Below, in pieces: positions 12,966 through 24,245 of a stretch of 64,000 bases of DNA. The stretch is from assembly GCA_037127315.1 (NCBI GenBank), contig JBBBDQ010000443.1, positions 747,001-811,000 on the forward strand. Direction: 5' to 3'. Below the pieces are notes generated by a model. That model worked only from the letters and a program-made list of their open reading frames with translations. It was not told the DNA's origin and searched no databases. The stretch's first letter is position 1, and each line of letters opens with the position of its first letter. The position numbers were made by a program, and so were the translations under genes. Source of the DNA: Ascarosepion bandense. Taxonomy: Eukaryota > Mollusca > Cephalopoda > Sepiida > Sepiidae.

Positions 12966-13525
12966 CATTTAAAGGTTTCTTGTTTGTTTTTGACACAGGT
13001 CTTTGCTGAGTATTATTCATAAGATTTGTTCATTAACCTTTAAACTTTCTTGTCGAGGTTTGTTAAATGAGATGAAAAGGATCACACAATAAGTGGTACT
13101 TTTTAGGTTCAAATAGGATGAAAAGGTTCAAAGTGCTTGCTCCTTTCAGGTTCGAAGTTCTCATTAAAGGTTTTTGTTTCACGCCACGTAGTGAATGAAG
13201 TTAACAGTTTTTGCTTCTGTCTGTTACATAATAAAAGGTGTGGACGTTCTGCTTCTTCATCGCTAATGGTTCTGACTGCACGTGGAACTTGCTTAAGTAT
13301 CCAAATTAGTCACGTGATAGGATCACTGGAATTTTGCGCAATTTTTAAGCAAAAACATTTGCGCAGATGGAAAAAGAATATTGAAACAATTAACCAATCA
13401 ATGACTATTGTTTTAAATTTTAATTTGGATCCCCTTTAATATTCAATTTGTCACATTTCCTTACAATTAATATTCACAATGGATAAATTGTCACACTGCA
13501 ATGTAAAAATTGACATTTATTTTTA
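12966..13525. other. Insertion inside the LINE, unclassified
   Basis: About 0.55 kb between the minisatellite and the resumption of LINE coding sequence. It has somewhat higher GC near 13240-13370. One 100-codon + frame (13137-13439) has no recognisable domain. Confidence 0.4.
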
Positions 13526-13529
13526 TCTT

Positions 13530-14690
13530 AGTGTGGAACTCTACAAGATGGTTGTATAACTGGAGTAAAAGATGGCTTGTCACTTTTAATGCCTCCAAAA
13601 CTAAACCTCTCCGTTAATCATCTGAGATACTCCTCGTCTCTGCTCTCCATCAGCATGGCTGATGCTAATCTCCAAGAAAGTGACTTTCTGCGCCTTTTCG
13701 AGTTAACATTCTCAGCTGACACGAAGTGGAAATATATTTAATCCATTGCTAGGTCAGCTGCTAAGAAACTCAGTTCACTGTGCCGTGCACAACAATTTTT
13801 CATTCTAGAATCTAACATATTTATAAGTCTACCATTCATCCATTCATCTATGCTGCTATATATGGTTGGATACTCCTGCTTTTTACCTCGCACTCCTTGA
13901 TAAGATCCCAAAAAGAATCAGTAATATTATTGTTCCTGATCTGGCCGGTTAGCTTTACTCACTTACCCACAGCAGTAGAGTTGCCTCTCTGTACATTTTT
14001 TATAAATAATTTCATGGTAACTGTTTGAATGAGCTCCTTACTTTGATACCTAGGCTTTATGAATTTAAGTGCAGTATTAGCTTGCATTACATTTTAGGAT
14101 GTGCATTGTGGGGCATTGGATATCGGCTCGGAACGAGAAATTGGGGAGTCGAGTTCAAATTCCAGTTGAATTCATTGCATTCTCTTACGCACAAATACTC
14201 TTGGGAAAGGTATTAACCGTCTATCCCTTCCAGTTATGGGTTAAATAACAGGACAGATTGGGTTCTATAGCCTTGGTTGGTAACCAGTCTACTGCAGAAA
14301 GCAATGGCAACCTACTGCGGGATAATCTTCTGTCCAGTCAGTCATGACTCTTTCGAGACACGATCGCCCAAGCGTGTATCACGTATGGCACTGTACTGAA
14401 ATTAGATTGCTAAGAAAATCTTCTGCCTCGTCAGTCATGAATTGAAAGAGACATGATTGTCCAAGTGCTTATCCCATACGACACTTAACTAAATTGGTGG
14501 CAAGGTCTCATCATTTTACAGTTGATCTGGCTATATGTAACCGTAAGTTCTATGCTAACAGTTTTTTCTCGTTTGTGGAACCCTCTTCTAGCTTTATGCT
14601 TTCCAGCCAACTTTAATCTGCAAAAATTTAAATGCAATGTCAATTGCTATCTACTCTCCTTCTGATTACTTTTTTCTCATGATAAATGTT
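13530..14690 (+). mobile_element. LINE (CR1/Jockey-like) 3' half, split by a SINE
   Basis: Continues the LINE of 11850-12720: WLVTFNASKTK-like, SMADANLQESD, TFSADTKWK, then LLDKIPKRISNIIVPDLAG, HSSRVASLYIFYK-FHGN. After the SINE at 14098-14490 it resumes with CNRKFYANSFF, LWNPLLALCFP and FNLQKFKCNVNCYL. This is the canonical C-terminal order of the family. Multiple stops show it is inactive. Confidence 0.75.
14098..14490 (+). mobile_element. tRNA-derived SINE nested in the LINE
   Basis: Box A GGGGCATTGG-like, box B GAGTTCAAATTCC, conserved body and CACTTAACT tail. The last ~75 bp (cttctgcc...cacttaact) are present twice, at 14328-14390 and 14413-14490, a tandem duplication of the 3' end. Confidence 0.85.
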
Positions 14691-14699
14691 TCTATTCCT

Positions 14700-15835
14700 A
14701 ATTCTTCCACACCCTAGCCCCTTGTGTTTTAATGGCTTTACTGTCCTGCTTAGGGTGATATCAATTTAAGAAAATGTGTTTTTAATTTTTTTTTAAGCAT
14801 TAACTCTTTTCATGTCACTATTTCCTGGCAATTTTACCAAACAAAACTGAACTTTTACTTTTCTATTAAATAACATGAAAAATATTCTTTAGTTTAATTT
14901 TGAAACATTTCTTTTCTGTAGAAACACATATAAAAAAAAAAGCAACTAAAATATCAGGATGTCTTTTTTAAAAAAATAAAATTGCTTAAAAGTATTACTG
15001 ATTGTTCACAATTCACTTCACTAGTAACAGGTGGACTAAGCTAAAGATTAAGTAATATCAAAGTCTTTATTTTCTACCAAATCAATACAAGTCATTGTTG
15101 GGCCGTTTCTAACTTTTCCTCTGATTTCCAGTTCCCCCAGCCATTTTTTCTTGGTTCTTTGGGACAGTTTCCCATGCTCCAATAACAACTGGTATGACTG
15201 CCACCTTTATGCTGAACAACTTTCTCAGTTCTCTGCCAAAGTTGAGAATTATCTATTGTTATTTAACTTTCTTTTAAACCTGCTCTGTAGTCTTTTTTGT
15301 GAAATCAATATTTATTAACATATTTATTTCAATAGCTGATAGAGCTGAGATTTCTATCAATCTGATATGGAAAGAAAAACTTGTAAACTCACAGGCAGAA
15401 ATAAAGAAAGCTTTGTAAAACTGTGAAGTTTTTCTTCAGAAATGAACACGCCATCATTTCATTTTCGGCAATTTTTTGTTTCCATTATTATACATTTCAC
15501 ATCTCAAATATCACATGAAAGATTAAATTTTCTAAATTTTAAATGGGGGTTCAGTTTGCTTTGTAAATTCAATGTAGACTTACCTCTCTTCAAACCAAAA
15601 AAATAAAATTATAGGAAATTTGTCATCAATATTTTAATACAACACACAAAAATGTTTTATTCTGTAATATGAAAATATTTTCAAAATTTTTGCATAAGGG
15701 TTCCGGGGTAAATTTTTATGATGAATTTGTACAGCAAAATAAACCCTTCCCTTAGAATTTGGAAAATTAAAAAAAGAAAAATTATTTGTAAGGTAGAAGA
15801 AAAGTGAAGTAGTGTTGAGAAACAAGAGAATAAAA
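14700..15835. other. No feature recognised
   Basis: AT-rich sequence. The open frames lack recognisable domains. Confidence 0.4.
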
Positions 15836-15839
15836 CAAA

Positions 15840-16205
15840 AAAGATGTATGCTGAAAAGTTCATGGCCAAACCAAGAAGCCCCTTTCCTAAAGATGCAACA
15901 TCACAAGCCAATTGTTACTTCCATGGCAAATGTTCAGCCACAATCCATTCCTTAGTGCCACCAGTTCAGACCTTTACATCCAAGACCTGTCATGTTATAT
16001 CCTCAGGGCTAAGTCAACTCCATTCCATTCAAATTCTTTTGGTAAGAAGAAAGTTCCACTTAAATGATTTCTTCCCAAAAACACCTACTTTGTAGAACAG
16101 ATTCTTGCAAGGTCATCTTGCCAAACACTTCAATCTTCACTTCATGTCTATGGTCAATCATTGTCTATCCTACATATACTCATAATCTTCACTTTTTACT
16201 ACCAC
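15840..16205 (+). mobile_element. LINE (second CR1/Jockey-like family) 3' fragment
   Basis: YFHGKCSATIHSLVPPVQTF, VRRKFHLNDFFPKTPTLWNR and FNLHFMSMVNHCLSY match the C-terminal signature also seen at 2930-3570. Its 3' UTR end (tctaccatgagagcttcctg, 17295-17360) is separated from it by the tandem array at 16283-17265. Confidence 0.7.
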
Positions 16206-16282
16206 TTCTTTTTTTTTTTTTTAAAATCATATCACCCCGAGCAAGGCAGTAACGCCACTGATGTGCAGGGGGCTACATAGGA
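16205..16282. repeat. Short repeat at a LINE 3' end (polyT, gagcaaggcagtaacgccac)
   Basis: T-run followed by a segment matching 25595-25665 and 42630-42680, where it is the reversed 3' UTR end of - strand LINEs. Here it probably marks a 3'-end fragment in - orientation. Confidence 0.5.
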
Positions 16283-17265
16283 GTGAAAAGATTGGAAAAG
16301 AGAAAACAGGAAACAAGTGATGAGCCTCTTCACTTGTTCAATAGACATGGGTGGAGTGTGAACCGGGCGATAGTTTAGTCTATCTACTCCAATTGAAAAA
16401 AAAAAAGTGAGAAGATTGGAAAAGAGAAAACCGGAAACTGCATCCTAAACAGGAAACAAGGGATGAGCCTCTTCACCTGTTCAATAGACGTGGGTGGAGT
16501 GTGAACCGGCCGATAGTTTAGTCTATCTACTCCAATTGAAAAAAAAAAAGTGAGAAGATTGGAAAAGAGAAAACCGGAAACCGCATCCTAAACAGGAAAC
16601 AAGTGATGAGCCTCTTCACTTGTTCAATAGACATGGGTGGAGTGTGAACCGGGCAATAGTTTAGTCTATCTACTCCAATTGAAAAAAAAAAAGTGAGAAG
16701 ATTGGAAAAGAGAAAACCGGAAACCGCATCCTAAACAGGAAACAAGGGATGAGCCTCTTCACTTGTTCAATAGACATGGGTGGAGTGTGAACCGGGCGAT
16801 AGTTTAGTCTATCTACTCCAATTGAAAAAAAAAAGTGAGAAGATTGGAAAAGAGAAAACCGGAAACTGCATCCTAAACAGGAAACAAGGGATGAGCCTCT
16901 TCACTTGTTCAATAGACGTGGGTAGAGTGTGAACCGGGCGATAGTTTAGTCTATCTACTCCAATTGAAAAAAAAAAAAAGTGAGAAGATTGGAAAAGAGA
17001 AAACCGGAAACCGCATCCTAAACAGGAAACAAGGGATGAGCCTCTTCACCTGTTCAATAGACGTGGGTGGAGTGTGAACCGGGCGATAGTTTAGTCTATC
17101 TACTCCAATTGAAAAAAAAAAAAAGTGAGAAGATTGGAAAAGAGAAAACTGGAAACCGCATCATAAACAGGAAACAAGGGATGAGCCTCTTCACCTGTTC
17201 AATAGACATGGGTGGAGTGTGAAGCGGGTGATAGTTTAGTCTATCTACTCCAATTGAAAAAAGAA
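16283..17265. repeat. 143-bp tandem array, about 7 units
   Basis: Unit starts (GTGAGAAGATTGGAAAAGAG) fall at 16283 (truncated), 16407, 16550, 16693, 16835, 16980 and 17125, a period of 142-145 bp. Each unit ends CTACTCCAATTG followed by a 10-13 base A-run. Length changes are confined to the A-run. Non-coding. Confidence 0.95.
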
Positions 17266-17477
17266 AATTTTGTTCATATTTCACAAATTTAGTCATCCTC
17301 TACCATGAGAGCTTCCTGGGCCTTGTATTGGGTGAACATTGGGGAAACAAAAACCCTTTATAATAATTTTGATATTTGATTAGATTGTGAAAAGTTGATT
17401 GGACCAACAACTTTTGAGCATAAACTCTGACTAATATTAGCTTATGATGAGAAAGTCAATATGGATTATTATGTTAG

Positions 17478-17813
17478 TGTTAGGGCACCGCTCCTATTTG
17501 ACTACAAATGGACTGTTCCAATTGCTATATATAGCAATGGTGGATTCTCTACAAGGGAGTCGTAGAGAGTCACTTGAGAGTCTCTAATGAGTTACTGAAG
17601 AGTCAGTGTGAGTCAGTGAAGAGTTAGTCACACTTCCGGTGGCGTACCAAAAGTAATCACGTATACACACGTCTTACGACGGATTGGACTCTTGTATTTT
17701 TCTGTTGTAAATATTACTAATCACTTCTGTACATACTAACCGTCTTTCCGCGGAATACAACTTATATTCTGATTCTGTTGTTGAGTTATTCATTTATACT
17801 TGGCGACATAACA
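17478..17813. mobile_element. Solo LTR (Ty3/gypsy-like) with 5-bp target duplication
   Basis: A 336-bp element begins TGTTAGGGCACC and ends GGCGACATAACA, giving TGTTA/TAACA terminal inversion and TG...CA ends. It is flanked on both sides by GTTAG (17473-17477 and 17814-17818). Removing one GTTAG and the element restores the surrounding satellite (attatgttagtaatg). The 5-bp duplication suggests a gypsy- or BEL-type integrase. No internal region remains. Orientation is uncertain. Confidence 0.85.
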
Positions 17814-18489
17814 GTTAGTAATGTTTGATAAGTATATAGGACCATATATTTCAGCTTAACTAACCTCAGAGTGATGTTAGCTCATGCCTAAGTCAATATG
17901 GATTATTATTTTATTAATTATCAAGTTGGTAAGAATATGAGACTAAATCTTTCCTGCATAACCTCAGAGTAATAATAGCCTACGACTAGGAAGTTAATGT
18001 GCAATATCATTTTAGTAATGTGTGATAAGAATATGAGACTAAATCTTTCCTGCATAACCTCAGAGTAATAATAGCCTACGACTAGGAAGTTAATGTGCAA
18101 TATCATTTTAGTAATGTGTGATAAGAATATGAGACTAAATCTTTCCTGCATAACCTCAGAGTAATAATAGCCTACGACTAGGAAGTTAATGTGCAATATC
18201 ATTTTAGTAATGTGTGATAAGAATATGAGATTAAAACTTCTCTGCATATCCTCAAAGTAATGTCAGCCAACTGTTAGGGAGTCAATGTTGATTATTATGT
18301 TAATAATGTCTCATAAGATTATGTGATTAAATGTTTTCAGCACAACCTCTGAGTAATGAAATCTTGGTGTTAGGAAGTCAATTTTGGTTATTATTTTAGT
18401 AATGTATTTTAAGAATATGAAACTAAATTCTTTCAGCATAATCTCAAATTAATGTTAAGAAATCAATGTGTATTATTATGTTAGTAATG

Positions 18490-18985
18490 TCTGTTAGGTC
18501 CTAGGCATGACGATAAACTGCATCCGGTAGCAAGACCTTTGATTGGGAGGTTGTGAGGAGCATGGAACCATCTCTTAATTGCTGTTGTTCCCAGGTCTAC
18601 CTTGACCTGGAGTGGTAGCACCTGTTAAGGTCCAAGCTATGGGCAAATAGTTAACCCCCAAACTGGGGTCAAAACACTATGAAAGTATAAAAATACACTT
18701 TTATAGAAATATATACATAAAAATAGACTTTTATAGAAAAATATACATTTTTGAAGAAAAAAAATTATTCTCAGCAAAACATTTTTGAATACAAAACTAG
18801 AAGACATTTTCAGTTTTCTAAAATAAAAAAGAATAAAAACAAAAGATTTTCATTAAAATCTGACTAAATCAACCTTCTCATTATAACTGAGCATTAAAAA
18901 AAATATACCATAAAACTCGACCTTTTTGGCATTAAATAACCTACAAAGATTGATATGTTGTTAAACAAAACTCAAACTTAATGTC
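18490..18985 (+). repeat. Unclassified interspersed repeat inside the satellite
   Basis: 18494-18660 (ggcatgacgataaactgcat ... tgttcccaggt ... gggcaaatagttaac) matches 42340-42500 in the same orientation. 18780-18985 is the reverse complement of 4020-4280. It interrupts the 96-bp satellite and carries no ORF. Confidence 0.55.
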
Positions 18986-19355
18986 TGCTAAGAATATGAG
19001 ACTAAATCTTTTCAGCATAACCTAAGAGTAGCATCAGCCTATTGTTAGGAGGTCAGTGTGGATTATGTTTTGAATTATTAAGGTAGTAAGAATATGAGAC
19101 AAATCATTTCAGCAGAACTATAGAGTAATATTAGACTATGGTTAAGAAGTCAATGGAGATTATTATGTTAGGAATGTGTGATAAGAATGAGACTAAATCT
19201 TTTCAATATAACCTCAGTGTAATATTAGTCTGTGATTAGGAAGTCAATGGAGATTATTTTTTTAGTCATGTGTAATAAGATTATAACTTCAGAGAGATGT
19301 TAGCTTATAGTTAAGAAGTCAGTGTTGATTATGTTAGTAACATATGATAATAATA

Positions 19356-20895
19356 TTAGGTTGTTACAGAAATAATGGTTGCTCAGTGTTGTATTTTGAA
19401 AAGCCATTTTAACATAGTATTCACGGTATATATTAGGTTGTTACAAAAATAATGGCTGATTGAAGGGTTGCATTTTGAAAAGTCATTTTAACATAGTATT
19501 CACGGTATATATTAGGTTGTTACAAAAATAATGACCAATTGAAGGGTTGCATTTTGAAAAGTCATTTTAACATAGTATTCACGGTATATATTAGGTTGTG
19601 ACAAAAATAAGTCATTTTGATATAGTATTCACGGTATATATTAGGTTGTTACAAAAATAATGGCCGCTCAAAGTGTTGTATTTTGAAAAGCCATTTTAAC
19701 ATAATATTCACGGTATATATATTAGTTGAATTTTGGTATACATAATAATTAATTTATGTTCTTTATGATTTTTAATTTATTTTCAGATAAAAATAGCTGG
19801 AAGTATAGAAACTCTTAATTATTACCTGACAAAACATGATCTTCATTTACTTTTCTTGCATGAGTCCAAACTCAGGCAGAGAGCCTCTCAAACTTCTGTC
19901 AATATCAACAGAGCATCGGAAAGATGGGTCCACAAGCGATCACACAATATGAAGGTGGTTCCAGAAATTCTGTATTGGTGATGAGAGCTTTGAAGATGAA
20001 GATGGTAGCAGAGAGTCATGCAGTCTTGTCAATGAACAAATACAAGCAGTTGTTGAGCAAAACCCATGTCAAAGTGTCAGAGAAATGTCTCGGGCGCTTG
20101 GTGTCAGCACTACAACAGTCTCACAACATTTGCTGAGTATTGGTAAGGTGAAAAAGTTTGATAAATAGGTTCCGCATGATCTCAATGAAAATAAAAGACT
20201 TAGGCACTTTGAAGTGTGCTTGATGCTCTTTTTGCATAACACCAATGATCTCTTTCTTGTGATGAAAAGTGGATCCTTTATGATAACCGTAAACAATCAG
20301 GTCAATGGCTTGATCGTGACGAGTCCTTCAAACATTTTCCAAAGACAAAGTTGCATCAGCAAAAGATTATGGTGACTGTCTGGTGGTCTGCAGTTGGTGT
20401 TATCCACTAAGCTTTCTGGAAACCAATCAGGCCATTAATGTAGAGCTTTACTGCAGTCAACTTGCTGAACTGCATCTACGCCTTTAAAAATGTGAGGCAT
20501 GCATTGGAGAATCAACGTGGTCCAATTCTACTCCATGATAATGTGCAACCACATGTTGCAAGAATGACATTGCAAAAACTCACAGACTTGCGATACAAGA
20601 GTTTACTGCATCCTCCTGATCTTTCACCCACCGATTATGATTTTTTAATCACTTATGCACATTTTTAAATGGTAAAACTTTTAGATCCAAACCAGAGGTG
20701 GAATCAGCTTTCAAAGATTTTGTTGTATCACAGCCAATAACATTTTATCAACAAGGAATAAATAATCTCATTGATCAATGGCAGAGGTGCATAGATACTT
20801 AAGATTCATATTTCGACTAATTTCAACATTTCTACAGTTAATTTTCAAGAATTGAATTCTTTCTGAAATTGGCTATTATTTTTGTAACAACCTAA
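19356..20895 (+). mobile_element. Mariner transposon, degenerate, with five tandem left ends
   Basis: The right terminal inverted repeat (…ATTATTTTTGTAACAACCTAA, 20873-20895) pairs with TTAGGTTGTTACAAAAATAAT at 19641. TA dinucleotides flank the element. The left end with ~50-78 bp of subterminal sequence is repeated at 19356, 19433, 19512, 19591 (shortened) and 19641. The body encodes a broken mariner transposase. Confidence 0.85.
19900..20830 (+). pseudogene. Mariner transposase pseudogene
   Basis: Would be the DDE transposase that cuts and pastes the mariner at TA. Conceptual pieces in order are: a helix-turn-helix region (EQIQAVVEQNPCQSVREMSR, ALGVSTTTVSQHL), VPHDLNENKRLRHFEVC, CDEKWILYDNRKQSGQWLDR (first catalytic Asp), LHQQKIMVTVWWSAVGVIH, GPILLHDNVQPHVARMTLQK (second Asp), LSPTDYDF (third Asp of the D,D34D type) and FYQQGINNLIDQWQRCIDT. 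In-frame stops and frameshifts occur throughout, and a few codons are missing before the third Asp. This order is like the mariner family that includes the SETMAR transposase. It is not functional. Confidence 0.85.
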
Positions 20896-21629
20896 TAATA
20901 TGTGATTAAAGCTTTTCAGCATAACCTCAGTATAATGTTAGCCTCTGGGTAGCAGTTTAATGTGGAAATATTATGTTAGTGATGTGTGTTAAGAATATGT
21001 GATTAAATCTTTTCAGCATAACCTCAGTATAATGTTAGCCTCTGGGTAGCAGTTTAATGTGGAAATATTATGTTAGTGATGTGTGTTAAGAATATGTGAT
21101 TAAAGCTTTTCAGCATAACCTCAGTATAATGTTAGCCTCTGGGTAGCAGTTTAATGTGGAAATATTATATTAGTGATGTGTGTTAAGAATATGTGATTAA
21201 ATCTTTTCAGCATAACTGTATAGTAATATTAGACTATGGTTAAGAAGTTAATAGAGATTATTATGTTAGTAATGTCTTATAAGAATTTGAGACTACATTC
21301 TTTCAGGATAACCTCAGAGCAATATTAGTGTATGGTTAGAAAGTTAATGTGCATTATGTTAGGAATATGTGATAAGAATATGAAATCATTTCAGCCTACT
21401 GTTAGGAAGTCAGTGTAGATTATTATTATGTTAATGATTAAGGTAGTACGAATATACGACTAAACTTTTTCAGCATAGTCATAGAGTAATGTTAATTATT
21501 ACATTAAGAATTTATGATAAGAATATGAGACTAAATTTTTTTAGCAGAACTTCAGAACAATATTAAGATATGGTTAAGAAGTCAATGTGGATTATTACAT
21601 TAGTAATGTTTGATAATGTGAAATCTATT

Positions 21630-22585
21630 ATGTGTGTGGTTTTTGAACTCTAGTAGAAGCATCCGTTCCAAGTCATTAATATATCTCAAATAGTCATCAT
21701 CATCATGAAAAGAAATTGACAATACCAAAGAAAATCCTCATGAAAATAGCTAAGTGGCCGAAAGCACTTGGATGATATGAACAGTTTTTGCACTCTCTCT
21801 CTCTCTCAATGGAAAAATTAAAAAATGCTGGAAAAACTACACAAAATTAACAGAATTTTCCTTGTCCATCGTATTTAATGATATACACACACATTAAAAA
21901 CATTTAAGTATTGAAATAATGGTAATAAATTTATAATTATTCTGAAAAACATCATCATCAGGACTCTGGTACACTCTTCTATAGACTATGTATCCTTAAA
22001 TTTCCTAATATTTAAAAAATACATTATGGTTAACAGTTTCAAAATTTTGCATGATTTTAAATAATTCTATTTTCACTTACGAATTTGGTTGTCTGAGTCT
22101 GGAACTTTTATTGACAGATCTTTATCCCTTTTCCAATATGGCATCTATGCCATAATACTTTAAACCTTTCCTTAAAATACTGAGAAAATAGAAAATGTTA
22201 ATATAAAAGATATGTTTGTTTTATAAGGGAATTGTTTATTGATTAAAAACTGAATTCTATTATCAGAAATCGCCATTTGATAAGATCTGGAAAAACATTT
22301 TTGAATGTCAAGTTAAAGGGAAATAACTGAGTTTCTACTTTCACTTCGGTTTTCTTTCTTTTTTTAAATAAGTTCTATTAGATTTTAAACGAAGTTATTG
22401 CTTTGAACATTTTCGTCTGAATAATGTCGAGCTGATGACTAAACTACAAGAATAGAACCTAGGCATATATAACTCCATAGAACAATCAATGTTAATGGTA
22501 ATTTCCATAGGGTAAACAATAAATATTCTACATTTGATGACTGAGCAGCCAGGGCTACTATGAAATTTATAACATTTTTCTCTGA
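21630..22585. other. No feature recognised
   Basis: AT-rich sequence with a short (CT)n run near 21795. No domain or matching repeat. Confidence 0.4.
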
Positions 22586-22589
22586 AACT

Positions 22590-22990
22590 TTTTTTTTTTA
22601 GAAAAATAGATTTCTCAAGTCCAGTAAGTATTATTGCTCTTTCTAGTACTCATGGAGGCTTCCTTCCTAACCTTATTTTGTTTGAAGTAGTGTAAAACGT
22701 CAACATCTTCATTATTTTCTATTTGTTACATGCAGCAAACATTTTCAGGTTTTTCTGCTATGGAAAGCCTTATGTGGTTTTTGCTATTTGGTATTAGTGG
22801 CAGTACAAGAAGATTCAAAGAAGAATGGTTCTGTCTAATACCTTCATTTGCTGGAAGCCATTTTAACCATTGATCTGAGAAAGTAGTTGTATACAGTTGA
22901 CAGTTGAGATATTTCCTAACAAGTTGGTGCTATGCATGACATCCATATGAAAGGCTCAATCTGATGAGGCTAAGCTCTTCACAACTTGCT
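22590..22990 (+). repeat. Interspersed repeat shared with 46200-47030
   Basis: Blocks such as ttgtttgaagtagtgtaaaa, ttcaaagaagaa, cttcatttgctggaa and catgacatccatatgaaagg recur in the same order and orientation at 46200-47030, which has extra internal sequence. Family unknown. Confidence 0.5.
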
Positions 22991-23316
22991 TTCCTCTTTA
23001 TGATCAGTCTTTCTCTTTGTGGCATTTGTCACCCATCCATTTATATTAAATTTGTCATTTGATGCTTTCATCTATTTCTCTTGCTTTGATGTGCCCTGGA
23101 AGTGCTTGTTATCCTTTAATATCTACTTTTTCTTTCACCTCCATACTCCCTCCTCTCTCTCATATATATATATATATTCAAATACTTTAATCCAAGCAGA
23201 AAAAGCAGGAAGGTAAATTCCAAAAACCCGATCCTAATTAATATTTTAAATTATTTTAATATTAAAAAATGATACAGGAAGAGAGCTCCATGTAATAAAA
23301 TATTACAGAGCAAATA

Positions 23317-23489
23317 TAAATTAAATAGGATTTATTCAAAGATGCTGTATGAACATTTTGACATGAAATCCCCACAGGGGATAACGCATCACCTCAGTTT
23401 TTTTCGTTGCTGAGGTGATGCGTTATCTATTCCCTGTGGGGATTTCATGTTGAAATGTTCATACAACATCTTTGAATAAATCCTATTTA

Positions 23490-23494
<5 letters not shown>
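23317..23494. repeat. Long imperfect hairpin next to (TA)n
   Basis: Arms of about 80 bp (23317-23398 and 23412-23494) are complementary over most of their length. They read from taaattaaataggatttatt inward to gcatcacctcag, with a loop of about 13 bases. A (TA)n tract follows at once (to about 23555). This looks like a foldback element or an inverted duplication. Confidence 0.85.
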
Positions 23495-23537
<43 letters not shown>

Positions 23538-23589
23538 CACATATATATATATATGCCATGGAGGGATTTGGAAAAGTTTTGGATAAAAA

Positions 23590-24245
23590 AAAGCTAACTT
23601 TTGTGCCGGCAAAAAAGCAGAGTATCAAAAGGACAGTTTTTCCCTAACACCACTATTATTTTAACTACCTTCCCTCCTCAGAAACATTTGCTTTAAAAAG
23701 TGATGATTAGGATTTTAATAAAAAGTAAACATTATGAAAATGAAATTATACATTTTTTTTTGGTCCTTGAGAATTTACAACAAAAATATTCAACACTATT
23801 AGATTGTTTATTTACGATAATAATTTTCTATTTACAACATTCTAAAAACTAATGCAATTGTATTATAAAAGTAATGCAATGTAATATTTAATTATTTAGC
23901 AATTTATAAAGAAACATTTGAAAACATTTTTTTATTCATAGATTTATAAAGTTTAAATAAATGATAAAATATGTGAACCAACTAGAATGAAATCTTGATG
24001 TACCTTTATATAAAATTCAAATTTTAGGAAATTAGCTGATGTTTTGCCAAATATCCCAATAAAAAATCTAATAAATAAATAATGTTTATTATTTTTGTTA
24101 CAAACTAAAAATATGCATAAATTAATTTTCATATAGTCAGGTTTTCTAATCATTGTTTTTTCAAACAATAAACATTGTTGGGTAGTGAAGATAGTTAAAA
24201 TAATAGTGGTGTTAAGGGAAAATCACCATGTATTTGTGGGCATTA
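23590..24245. mobile_element. Foldback MITE, complete copy
   Basis: The left part (GTGCCGGCAAAAAA, aaaaggacagtttttcccta, acaccactattattttaact) and the inverted right part (24130-24245) match over about 100-160 bp, with an AT-rich centre. Related copies: 28335-29165, a left part at 27115-27316 and a half at 640-985. No ORF, so it would need a transposase in trans. Confidence 0.65.

Larger units (their letters stand above)
17390..21620. repeat. Diverged ~96-bp satellite, interrupted by transposons
   Basis: Units carry TAATGTGTGATAAGAATATG, AGCATAACCTCAGAGTAATG and a GTTAGGAAGTCAATGTGGAT block. Three near-identical units sit at ~17930-18225 (period exactly 96) and three more at ~20900-21200 (period about 97). 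Elsewhere the units are old. The array is interrupted by a solo LTR (17478-17813), an unclassified repeat (~18490-18985) and a mariner (19356-20895). Confidence 0.85.

Noticed and set aside
23317..23494. Hammerhead ribozyme in the 80-bp hairpin (GAAATCCCC...GGGGATA with GATGC/GCATC flanks)
   Set aside because: The core reads TGTATGA in both arms instead of CTGANGA, and stem II does not pair.
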